A stretch of 64,000 nucleotides of DNA. Source: CALNZV01 sp942491115 (GTDB taxonomy: Bacteria; Desulfobacterota; Desulfobacteria; Desulfobacterales; UBA5852). The stretch spans positions 186,001 to 250,000 of the forward strand of contig CALNZV010000006.1 of the NCBI GenBank assembly GCA_942491115.1, given 5' to 3'. The notes below the pieces were generated by a model. The model did no database searches. It saw only the letters and a list, made by a program, of their open reading frames with translations, and had not been told where the DNA came from. How positions within the stretch are numbered: position 1 is the first letter of the stretch; the number at the start of each line of letters is the position of its first letter. A program made the position numbers and the translations under genes. Positions 14,483-22,094 of the stretch are shown in pieces.

Positions 14483-16237
14483 ATGCAATCCAGTGCATTT
14501 CAAGATCGCCAAGAGCATCCCAAAGTCAGAACCATGGTGTTGACCGTGATGCTGGTCGCCGGTATCCCGCTACTCCTTATCGGGCTTTTGGTCATTCAGC
14601 AGTTCGGTGACGCCTATCGAACCAAGATCACCGATCATCTGACCCTGTTGATGAGAAAACACAGCCGGACCGTCGATGGTTTTTTAGCCGACCGGGTCGG
14701 CGATATCCGTGTGCTGGCCAGATCCCATTCGATCGAGCAGTTGACAGATCAGGATTTTCTGACCCGAAAACTGGCCATTTTGCGGGAAGAGTACGGTGGT
14801 TTTTTCGTGGATCTGGGACTGATCGATCCCCAGGGCATCCAGCAGGTGTATTCGGGTCCCTTTCATCTGGCGAAAGCGGATTACGCTGGTGCTCCCTGGT
14901 TTTCTGAGATCAAAAGGCGGCAATACGCCATCAGTGATGTGTTCTCCGGATTGCGGGACTCCCCCCATTTTATCGTAGCCGCCACGATACCGAGGGGTGA
15001 CGAGGGGTGGATTCTGAGAGCCACCGTCGATTTCAACGCCTTCAATGCACTCGTTTCCAACATCAGAATCGGATCGACCGGCCTGGCCTATATTCTGAAC
15101 CGGTCGGGAGAGCCCCAGACCCGATCTCCGTTCGAACGCGGCCCCCTGGGCGGCCCCAAACAGGCCTTTCTCGATACGAACCTGGCAGCGGATACGGTCC
15201 TGATCGAGGAGCATCCGGATGCCGTCGGCAAGGACAGCATTTTTGCCGTCACCCCCCTCAACAACGGGCGATGGATCCTGATTTACCAGCAGGAGATGGC
15301 GGACGCCTTCGCGTTATGGAATACGACCAAGGCCCTGGCCATCGTTCTTTTCGGCTTCTGGGCGGCGATTGTCGGGCTGTTTACTTATTTCGTTTCCAAA
15401 CACATGACGCTTCGGTTCGAAGAGGTGATCGTCCAAAAGGATAAGATGAGTGACCAGGTGGTCGAGGCCGGCCGGTTGGCCTCCATCGGCGAGTTGGCCG
15501 CCGGCATTGCTCATGAGATCAACAATCCGGTTGCCATCATGGTGGAGGAGGCGGGCTGGATTCAGGACCTGCTGGCGGAGGATGATCCCACCACGGCCGA
15601 GAACCTGGCGGAAATCGACCGGGCTACCAACCAGATCAAGACCCAGGGAGGGCGTTGCAAAGAGATCACCCATAAACTGCTCTCGTTTGCACGTAAAACC
15701 GACCCGACCGCCAAAAAACTCGATCTCAATCAGCTGATAGAGGAAATGATCACGCTCATCGATCAGAAAACCCGCTATGCAAACGTCAAAATAGACACCC
15801 AACTGGATTCTGACTTGCCGCTTTTTTTGGCATCGGCCACTGAATTGCAGCAGGTTCTGCTCAACCTGCTCAACAACAGTGTCGACGCGATGGATTCTAC
15901 GGGAGGACACATCCAGATCACCACCCGGTTGGTGGACAATCATATTGTCCTCGACCTAACCGACAACGGTATCGGTATCGCCGACGCCAACCTTGCCCGG
16001 ATATTTGACCCGTTTTACACAACCAAACCGGTTGGTCAGGGAACGGGTCTTGGCCTGTCGATCTGCTACGGCATCATTCAAAAATTGGGCGGAAAGATTC
16101 ACGTCCAAAGTGCCAAGGGGAAGGGGTCGACCTTCACCATCTTCTTGCCGGTTAAGACAGGCAGTGGCGGTGGTCCTGAAGACCTGGATCATCGATCAGG
16201 GACGGAAACCGCAGATCTTGTGAACACCCCTCGATAG
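14483..16237 (+). CDS. Sensor histidine kinase with extracytoplasmic Cache-like domain
   Basis: 584 residues. A first membrane helix at about 18-38 (MVLTVMLVAGIPLLLIGLLV), a periplasmic double-Cache-like region (about 40-285; FVDLGLIDPQGIQQVYSG, SPHFIVAATIP), a second helix near 290-315, then the HisKA box with His344 in IAHEINNP and the HATPase domain (DNGIGIADANL, FDPFYTTKPVGQGTGLGLS). It lacks a DNA-binding output and should phosphorylate the receivers encoded next. Cache domains usually sense small carboxylates or amino acids; the ligand here may relate to the SLC13 transporter downstream. Start chosen below the sigma-54 promoter. Confidence 0.9.
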   Translation: MQSSAFQDRQEHPKVRTMVLTVMLVAGIPLLLIGLLVIQQFGDAYRTKITDHLTLLMRKHSRTVDGFLADRVGDIRVLARSHSIEQLTDQDFLTRKLAILREEYGGFFVDLGLIDPQGIQQVYSGPFHLAKADYAGAPWFSEIKRRQYAISDVFSGLRDSPHFIVAATIPRGDEGWILRATVDFNAFNALVSNIRIGSTGLAYILNRSGEPQTRSPFERGPLGGPKQAFLDTNLAADTVLIEEHPDAVGKDSIFAVTPLNNGRWILIYQQEMADAFALWNTTKALAIVLFGFWAAIVGLFTYFVSKHMTLRFEEVIVQKDKMSDQVVEAGRLASIGELAAGIAHEINNPVAIMVEEAGWIQDLLAEDDPTTAENLAEIDRATNQIKTQGGRCKEITHKLLSFARKTDPTAKKLDLNQLIEEMITLIDQKTRYANVKIDTQLDSDLPLFLASATELQQVLLNLLNNSVDAMDSTGGHIQITTRLVDNHIVLDLTDNGIGIADANLARIFDPFYTTKPVGQGTGLGLSICYGIIQKLGGKIHVQSAKGKGSTFTIFLPVKTGSGGGPEDLDHRSGTETADLVNTPR

Positions 16238-16246
16238 GAGGCAGCC

Positions 16247-16711
16247 ATGAATTACAGAAGCCAGCATCTAATACCACCCGCCGTACTCCTGGTGGACGAC
16301 GAAGTCTCTTTTGTCGACACCCTGGCCAAACGGATCGCCAAAAGAGACCTGAAAATCTCGACCGCTTTTAGCGGACAGCAGGCGCTGGACATGCTGAAGG
16401 TGAGTGGCGGCGCTTCAAGCATCGATGTCGTTATCCTCGATGTCAAAATGCCCGGCATGGACGGGTTGGAAACCCTTGCGGTGATTAAACGGAAACACCC
16501 CAACGTGGAGGTCATCATGCTGACCGGTCATGCCACGGTGGAGAGCGCCGTCGAGGGGATGAAAGCCGGGGCGTTCGACTACCTGATGAAACCCTGCGAC
16601 ATCGATTTGTTGTTGGCGAAAATCGACCGGGCCGTCGCCAAGAAGCGCGAGCATGAAGAGAAGATTCTCCAGGCCAAAGCCCAGATGATTGCCTTGAGAA
16701 AAGGCGACTAA
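16247..16711 (+). CDS. Single-domain response regulator
   Basis: 154 residues. A complete receiver: VDDE acidic pair, VVILDVKMPGMDG with the phospho-acceptor Asp, MLTGHATVESA with Thr, and YLMKP with Lys. The C-terminal ~30 residues form a charged helix (KKREHEEKILQAKAQMIALR) with no output domain. It starts nine bases after the kinase stop with a strong AGGAGG. It probably shuttles phosphate between the flanking kinases or acts by protein contact. Confidence 0.88.
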   Translation: MNYRSQHLIPPAVLLVDDEVSFVDTLAKRIAKRDLKISTAFSGQQALDMLKVSGGASSIDVVILDVKMPGMDGLETLAVIKRKHPNVEVIMLTGHATVESAVEGMKAGAFDYLMKPCDIDLLLAKIDRAVAKKREHEEKILQAKAQMIALRKGD

Positions 16712-16717
16712 GTGACC

Positions 16718-17122
16718 ATGACCAACGACAACTTCAAGATCCGCCTGCTTCTGGTGGACGACGAGGTCGGGTACCTGGAGGTACTGGCAAAGCGCTTCCG
16801 AAAAAGGGGGCTGGATGTCACCACTGCCAGCGCCGGGGAGCAGGCCATCCAGCTTCTGCGGCACAACGATTTCGATGTAGCGGTCGTCGATCTCAAGATG
16901 ACGGATATGGACGGCATCGAGGTTCTCGGGATCTTCAAAAAAATGGATCCTGACCTGTCCGTGATCATATTAACCGGGCACGGATCGGAGCAAGCGGCCC
17001 GCGAAGGGATTGAAAAGGGGGCGTTTGACTATCTCACCAAACCCTTTGAGTTGGAAAGCCTTCTGGACATCATCACCGCGGCCTGTGACAGGTGTCATCA
17101 ACCGAAGCCACTTGACCACTGA
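16718..17122 (+). CDS. Single-domain response regulator
   Basis: About 134 residues forming one receiver: LVDDEVGYLEVLAKRF, VAVVDLKMTDMDGIEVL (phospho-acceptor Asp), IILTGHGSEQAA and YLTKPFELESLLDII. It follows the previous receiver with a few bases between; ATG 16718 is preferred to GTG 16712. No output domain. The two receivers are clearly related but not recent duplicates. Confidence 0.87.
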   Translation: MTNDNFKIRLLLVDDEVGYLEVLAKRFRKRGLDVTTASAGEQAIQLLRHNDFDVAVVDLKMTDMDGIEVLGIFKKMDPDLSVIILTGHGSEQAAREGIEKGAFDYLTKPFELESLLDIITAACDRCHQPKPLDH

Positions 17123-17134
17123 TAGGGAGAAGAC

Positions 17135-18715
17135 GTGCTTCTGAAAAATAAATACGTACAATTGGGCATCGCACTGGCTCTCGGATGTATCGTTATGCTG
17201 CTCCCGCGACCGGAAGGAACGACGTTCGAAATCACCGGCGACCCGGAAGGTAAACTGGCAGCCCAAGTCAGTGCGGACTTTATCATGGACAGCGATGACG
17301 CTAAGACCTCCGAGGCATATCTTTTGAGGGCCCGCGACCCCGGACAGTCCGAGACGACAGCCGAACGGCTCGAAACCGAGGCTGCCGGTCTGGGGCTGAC
17401 CGAGGTTAGGGTTGGGTATGTGGACGGGCTGTCGCCAACGGCCAAGCGATTTCTGGCCATCCTAGCTTTCCTGCTCTTCTTGTTCATCTTCGAACCGATT
17501 CCGTTGGAGATAACCGCTGTCTGTATCGGCGTGCTCATGATTCTCACCGGTGTGACCGACGTCAAAGACGCCTGGGCGCCGTATATGCATCCGGTCGTGG
17601 TGTTCATTCTATGCTGTCTCGTCTACGCCATTGCCCTGGAAAAGGTGGGGCTGACTCGGCGTCTCGGCGAGGCCATCGCGCGTGCGGCCGGCGACAGCGT
17701 CATCCGGTTTACTTTTATCCTCTCCGTTGGGCTTGGCTATTCGTCGGGACTGTTTCACGACGCGGCCGCGGCGGCCATCGGTATTGCCACCATGCTGCCG
17801 CTGATGCGGGCGGCGGGCATCAAGCCCCATACCAATACGGCCAAATTCATGATGCTTTCGGTGGCCTTCGCCTGCTCGGCCGGGGGGATGGGCACCCTGG
17901 TGGGCGGCGGCCGCAACATGGTGGCGGCGGCCTTCCTCAAAGAATTCACCGGCATGGAGCTCACCTTTTTCGACTGGATGAAATTCGCTTTTCCGGCCGC
18001 CCTGGTCACCGTGCCTCTGGCCGTAGGGTCCCTTTACCTGGTCTACCGGCCCGACAGCCGTTTCAAATTGCCCAGGTTCGATGAAAAGATGGGGCCATGG
18101 ACGATGCTGGAGAAAAAGACGGCCGCCATCCTGGTCCTTGCCTTCGCCATGTGGTTGACTAAAGGCATGCATGGTCTCGATTATTCAATCCCGGGCATCC
18201 TGGCTATCGCCGCCCTGGTCCTTGCCGGCGTGCTTGAGTGGGAGGACATCCACAAACATCTGGAATGGGGAACGGTGCTGTTTATCTTTGGAGGCGGCAT
18301 CTCCCTCGGTCTGGGGATGGACGCCTCCGGGGCGGCGCGTTATTTCGCCAACCTCTTCTTTCCCCTGTTCGAAGGGAGCGGCTGGCTGGTCATGTTCATC
18401 GGGGTGGCCGTGTTCGGGGCGGTGGTCACCAACGCCATGGCCAACGTGGCAGCGGCGGCATTGATCCTGCCCATCGTAATTCCCCTGGCACAACTGGAAG
18501 GCGTGGACCCGAGGGTGCTGACGCTCTGCCTGGGCATGGCCACCTCCTTTGCTCTGCTCCTGGTGATCGGGTGCCCGCCCAACGCGATCGCCTACTCTTA
18601 CCGTCAGTTCAAATCGTCCGATTTGACCAAGGCCGGATTGGTGGCAACCCCCATCCTGTTGACCGCCTTGATTCTGGTGTGTGCCGTCTGGTGGAAGGTG
18701 CTGGGCCTGGTATAG
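17135..18715 (+). CDS. SLC13/DASS-family anion transporter
   Basis: 526 residues, about 12 membrane segments. The first helix (YVQLGIALALGCIVMLLP) is followed by a ~75-residue soluble, acidic insertion before the second helix, which is unusual for this family. Family motifs include FACSAGGMGTLVGGGRNMVA and VTNAMANVAAAALILPIVIP. DASS proteins take up sulfate, di- or tricarboxylates with Na+. GTG start after AGGGAGAAG. Placement between receivers and kinases suggests that transport and sensing are coupled, with the transporter either controlled by or feeding the sensors. Substrate not readable from sequence. Confidence 0.85.
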   Translation: MLLKNKYVQLGIALALGCIVMLLPRPEGTTFEITGDPEGKLAAQVSADFIMDSDDAKTSEAYLLRARDPGQSETTAERLETEAAGLGLTEVRVGYVDGLSPTAKRFLAILAFLLFLFIFEPIPLEITAVCIGVLMILTGVTDVKDAWAPYMHPVVVFILCCLVYAIALEKVGLTRRLGEAIARAAGDSVIRFTFILSVGLGYSSGLFHDAAAAAIGIATMLPLMRAAGIKPHTNTAKFMMLSVAFACSAGGMGTLVGGGRNMVAAAFLKEFTGMELTFFDWMKFAFPAALVTVPLAVGSLYLVYRPDSRFKLPRFDEKMGPWTMLEKKTAAILVLAFAMWLTKGMHGLDYSIPGILAIAALVLAGVLEWEDIHKHLEWGTVLFIFGGGISLGLGMDASGAARYFANLFFPLFEGSGWLVMFIGVAVFGAVVTNAMANVAAAALILPIVIPLAQLEGVDPRVLTLCLGMATSFALLLVIGCPPNAIAYSYRQFKSSDLTKAGLVATPILLTALILVCAVWWKVLGLV

Positions 18716-18721
18716 GAGGCG

Positions 18722-19924
18722 ATGATGTGGCGCGGTGAACGCAGAATCCGAATTTTGATTGTCGATGACGAAAGCGGTTTCCGTGAAAGCCTGGCCCGGC
18801 GCTTGGGAAAAAGAGGCGCCGTGGTCAATCAGGCGGCCGGCGGGGAAGCAGCGCTGGTCTCATTGGCGCAGGAACCGGTGGATGTGGTCCTTCTCGATGT
18901 CAGGATGCCGGGGATGGGCGGGCTGACGGTCCTCGAACGCATCCGTCGGGAACACCCGGACACCGAGGTGATCCTCATCACGGGAAACGTGAGCACCGAA
19001 GACGGTGTGAACGGTATCAAAGCCGGCGCTTTCGACTACCTGACCAAACCGTTGGACATCGAGCGCCTGTTGAGCAAAATCCGACAGGCATTCGACAAGC
19101 TCATCCGGGAGCAGGAGCAGGCCAGCGAGGCCGAGTTCCGGTCCAGAATGGAGCAGCAGCTCATTGCTGCCGACAGGCTGGCTGCCCTGGGAACGCTCTC
19201 GGCGGGCACGGCCCACGAGATCAACAATCCCCTGGCGATCATCAATGATGCCGCCGGCTGGCTGCGCAGCCGGAGCATAAAAGACGAAACCATGTCGGAT
19301 GCCTTGCGCAAGGATTTCGATCTGGCCCTGGAGAAAATCGAATCGAATGTCAAGCGAGCCCGCCGGATCACTCACCAATTGTTAAGTTTTTCGCGGCAGA
19401 CCGATTCTATGGTAAAAGAGTTTAACCTGTCGGAGTTGGCCGCCGAGGTGATCGATTTAACCCGGAAGACAGCCTCCGATCATCAGGCCGAGGTGAGTGC
19501 GGCATGTGAAGTAAAGGATATGCGGCTCTGGAGCGATCCATTTCAGGTGCGTCAGGTGTTGATCAATCTGGTCACCAATGGGTTGCAGGCGGTCACGCCC
19601 GGGGGAAGGGTAGATCTGACGATCACCGGCAACGACGCCGAGGCCGTTGCCATTGTGAGGGACGACGGACCGGGCATTCCTGCGGAAAACCTCGAAAGAA
19701 TATTCGAACCCTTTTTTACGACCAAGCCGCCGGGGGAAGGAACAGGCCTCGGGCTGTCGGTTTCACGGGGCATCGTCGAAAAATTAGGCGGGCGGATCGA
19801 GGTCGACAGCAAACTGGGCCGGGGGGTCACCTTCAACGTGATCCTGCCCAGAAAGCCGGTCACATCCGCCCATAAGGAGAAAATGAATGGTCAAACTGCC
19901 GATCAACATACTCATCGTCGATGA
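18722..19924 (+). CDS. Receiver-histidine kinase fusion
   Basis: 400 residues. An N-terminal receiver (VDDE; Asp59 in LLDVRMPG; YLTKPLDI), a coiled linker (KLIREQEQASEAEFRSRMEQ), then a cytoplasmic HisKA with His165 in TAHEINNP and HATPase (RDDGPGIPAENLERIFEPFF, GTGLGLSVSRG). It has no membrane segment, so its kinase is governed by its own receiver, a relay input from the first kinase. The start follows TAGGAGGCG and the 3' end overlaps the next gene by 38 bases. Confidence 0.9.
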   Translation: MMWRGERRIRILIVDDESGFRESLARRLGKRGAVVNQAAGGEAALVSLAQEPVDVVLLDVRMPGMGGLTVLERIRREHPDTEVILITGNVSTEDGVNGIKAGAFDYLTKPLDIERLLSKIRQAFDKLIREQEQASEAEFRSRMEQQLIAADRLAALGTLSAGTAHEINNPLAIINDAAGWLRSRSIKDETMSDALRKDFDLALEKIESNVKRARRITHQLLSFSRQTDSMVKEFNLSELAAEVIDLTRKTASDHQAEVSAACEVKDMRLWSDPFQVRQVLINLVTNGLQAVTPGGRVDLTITGNDAEAVAIVRDDGPGIPAENLERIFEPFFTTKPPGEGTGLGLSVSRGIVEKLGGRIEVDSKLGRGVTFNVILPRKPVTSAHKEKMNGQTADQHTHRR

Positions 19925-20357
19925 TGAGCGTGATTTCGTAGAAATGCTTTCTTTGCGATTTATCGACGCCGGCCACCGCGTACGGGCGGCGTACAGCGGG
20001 AAAGAGGCCTTGGCGGTCCTGGCTGAAACCGAAGGCGATGCGCTGCCGGAAATCGATGTGATCATTCTCGATATCCGAATGCCGGGCATGGACGGCATCG
20101 AAACCCTCCAGCAGATCAAGACCCGCTACCCCGTCGTCGAGGTCATTCTACTGACCGGTCATGGTGCCGTTGATACGGCGGTCACGGGATTGAAGCAGGG
20201 CGCCTTTGACTATCTCTTGAAGCCGGCCGATTTTGACGATTTGACTGCCAAACTGGAGGCGGCACGCAAACAAAGAGATGCCCATGCAGAGCGTCTTCGC
20301 GAAGCGGAGGCCCGAACCCTCATGCGCCGCAGCGGGGGGTTGCTGACCCACGAATAG
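19887..20357 (+). CDS. Single-domain response regulator
   Basis: 156 residues. A receiver with ILIVDDERDFVEML, VIILDIRMPGMDGIETL, ILLTGHGAVDTAV and YLLKPADFDDL; the tail is charged and ends MRRSGGLLTHE. It begins inside the preceding kinase gene (AAGGAG upstream), so the two are co-translated. Last gene of the sigma-54-driven block; no output domain, so the final effector of this relay is not encoded here unless it is the activator at 12821 or the transporter. Confidence 0.88.
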   Translation: MVKLPINILIVDDERDFVEMLSLRFIDAGHRVRAAYSGKEALAVLAETEGDALPEIDVIILDIRMPGMDGIETLQQIKTRYPVVEVILLTGHGAVDTAVTGLKQGAFDYLLKPADFDDLTAKLEAARKQRDAHAERLREAEARTLMRRSGGLLTHE

Positions 20358-20409
20358 CGCTCAAGCCGGTTGAAAGGGGCCAAGGGGGAGCGTCCCCAAA
20401 CTGGCCCGC

Positions 20410-20477
20410 AACATTTTTCTTCGCCAGACTGGTGTTCAGCCGCCGCTACACACCAGCGGGAGAGAATTGCGTTCATC
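20410..20477 (+). repeat. Possible degenerate attC before repeat copy 2
   Basis: CCGCAAC (20410 region) and GTTCATC (20471-20477) could be core sites, with TTCGCCAGACTGGTG and CACCAGCGGGAGAGAA as poorly matched arms; a CTGGTGT/ACACCAG hairpin is also present. Weak on its own; noted because repeat copy 1 also starts exactly at an attC right core. Confidence 0.25.
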
Positions 20478-20664
20478 CAGATTCGCATTGTGTCCGAAAC
20501 TGTGAACAAATGATTGTCGTTCTACTGAATATTGATGATATTGGGTGACATCCGCCCTTAAACAGAAGCAAAGAAAAGCCGTTTCATATCGTCATCTTAC
20601 CTCACTCAAATACAAATTCAGCTGTTCGTTATCATAACATTTTCATGGATTCGACTCCCGCCGC
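20471..20664 (+). repeat. 195-bp direct repeat, copy 2
   Basis: This is the second copy of the repeat at 12141-12335, same orientation. It ends at GATTCGACTCCCGCCGC, inside the tmRNA-like end, after which the sequence diverges (TAATAGGG). Together the copies bracket the two-component/SLC13 block. Confidence 0.9.
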
Positions 20665-20927
20665 TAATAGGGTGTTGGAGCTAGCCCGGATATGTCACGT
20701 GTTGGCGGCGTTCATCGGCCAGGCATTCAAGGGCGCCGCCGACCGTTGGTACCGCAAGCCCTCGATAACGGCTCATATGGAAGCCGCCGACGCGCCCCCA
20801 GGGGGACTATTTTTGGGGGTTTTTGCCATTCCGCCGGGGGACAAACGGCTCCCGGGGCTCTGCTACCGAAACAGGCGTTAAACACAAGATATCATATATC
20901 ATTTTGACATTTAGAAAAAATGTTCAT

Positions 20928-21110
20928 GACATATTCGGGCTAACCTATACTCTTCCAAGCGGGCAAACTGAAACCGTGCGGTACCGCGGCGCCAGCGCAA
21001 GCATCAACGGGTTCGGATCCCGAGAGGAACGCGAGGGGGAATTTGAAAGGGCCCTTTCTACGGCGATAACGGATATTCAATCCGGTGTATCCAAAAGGTG
21101 CCATTCCTAA
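20928..21110 (+). pseudogene. C-terminal gene fragment, unknown family
   Basis: DIFGLTYTLPSGQTETVRYR followed by GASASINGFGSREEREGEFE reads like the end of a real protein (amphipathic beta strand, then helix), but the upstream frame is low-quality and no start or ribosome site is near. Probably the tail of a gene truncated at the right junction of the repeat-flanked block. The 20665-20927 stretch before it shows no gene. Confidence 0.35.
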
Positions 21111-21113
21111 TAC

Positions 21114-22049
21114 TTAATTTTCAGGGGCGAACACCTCTTGGTCGGCCTCGGGGGGCGATTTGACCAAAAGAACCGTCGCGTCGGTCCGGTTCAGCACTCT
21201 TATGGGCAGACTTCCACGGGTTTGTCGGTAGACATCGTGCCGCAGGCTGGCTCCCATCATGACGATCGCATCGCTGCCGGCGGATTCGACGATGAGCTGA
21301 GCCGGGGGGCCACCCTCTGGTCTGCTTAAGGAAACCCTTTTTCCGGCGGCCTTGAGCCAACGTCTAACATCTTCGAGATATGCTTCCGTTTTAACTTCGT
21401 CTTCGGTACCCGCCACCTTGGTTTTTACCCATAAAAATTCGATGTCCTGACGGATGGCCGGCAGCAGTTTTTTCAACAGGGGGAACTTTCGTTTGGAAGC
21501 GGTGGATCCGTCGACGCAGATCACAAAGCGGCTGTCGGCGCTGCCTTCCCTGACCAGCAATACAGACGTGTGAAGCCCTAAGGCCAGCTTCCGGGACGTG
21601 TCCCCCCTGAAAAACCGTCTCAGACGACTCCGCCGGGGCGGGGCGATCACCAGAAGATCATAGCCATGTCGATCGATTTCCTGGTTGAGGGTTTCGATAA
21701 AGGGACCGAAGCACTCGAAAAAAGGGATTCTCTCCTCATCCGGGGCCTTGCAGACAAAGTAGGTGCTGTGGATCGCCTCTTTGAGGGTTACCTCTTGACG
21801 GTCGCTGAAAAGGCCAAGGGAAGATAGGATCCGCGCCGCGTTCATCAGCACCTGAAGTCCCGGGGGCAGGTCCGGGCGGTTTTCCAGGGACAGCTTCACT
21901 CCTAGTGGCGGCGGCTCCTCGATGGCGCTGGTGCCGTGTCTGACCGTGATGACCGTCAGTTCAGCGGTCAAGCGCTGCTTCAAATCGGCAGCGAATCGAA
22001 GCGCCTTCGTGGACCGGGACGATCCGTCCGTGTACACCAGTATATTCAT
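21114..22049 (-). CDS. Tandem universal stress protein (UspA)
   Basis: 311 residues with two Usp domains. The first begins MNILVYTDGSSRSTKALRFA and ends LLVIAPPRRSRLRRFFRGDT, then LGLHTSVLLVREG. The second contains FVICVDGSTASKRKFPLLKK and ends AIVMMGASLRHDVYRQTRG with VLNRTDATVLLVK; the G-x2-x9-G-S/T nucleotide-binding pattern is partly kept. Cytoplasmic stress protein, possibly ATP-binding. It lies 45 bases downstream of the SulP gene on the same strand and is probably co-transcribed with it. Confidence 0.88.
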   Translation of the reverse strand: MNILVYTDGSSRSTKALRFAADLKQRLTAELTVITVRHGTSAIEEPPPLGVKLSLENRPDLPPGLQVLMNAARILSSLGLFSDRQEVTLKEAIHSTYFVCKAPDEERIPFFECFGPFIETLNQEIDRHGYDLLVIAPPRRSRLRRFFRGDTSRKLALGLHTSVLLVREGSADSRFVICVDGSTASKRKFPLLKKLLPAIRQDIEFLWVKTKVAGTEDEVKTEAYLEDVRRWLKAAGKRVSLSRPEGGPPAQLIVESAGSDAIVMMGASLRHDVYRQTRGSLPIRVLNRTDATVLLVKSPPEADQEVFAPEN

Positions 22050-22094
22050 CAGTCCTCTTCCTTGTATCCCCTAAAGAGGCAGGGCATCGGAGGC

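Noticed and set aside
20645..20881. 78-codon plus-strand ORF after repeat copy 2
   Set aside because: It starts inside the repeat, has no ribosome site and no family resemblance.
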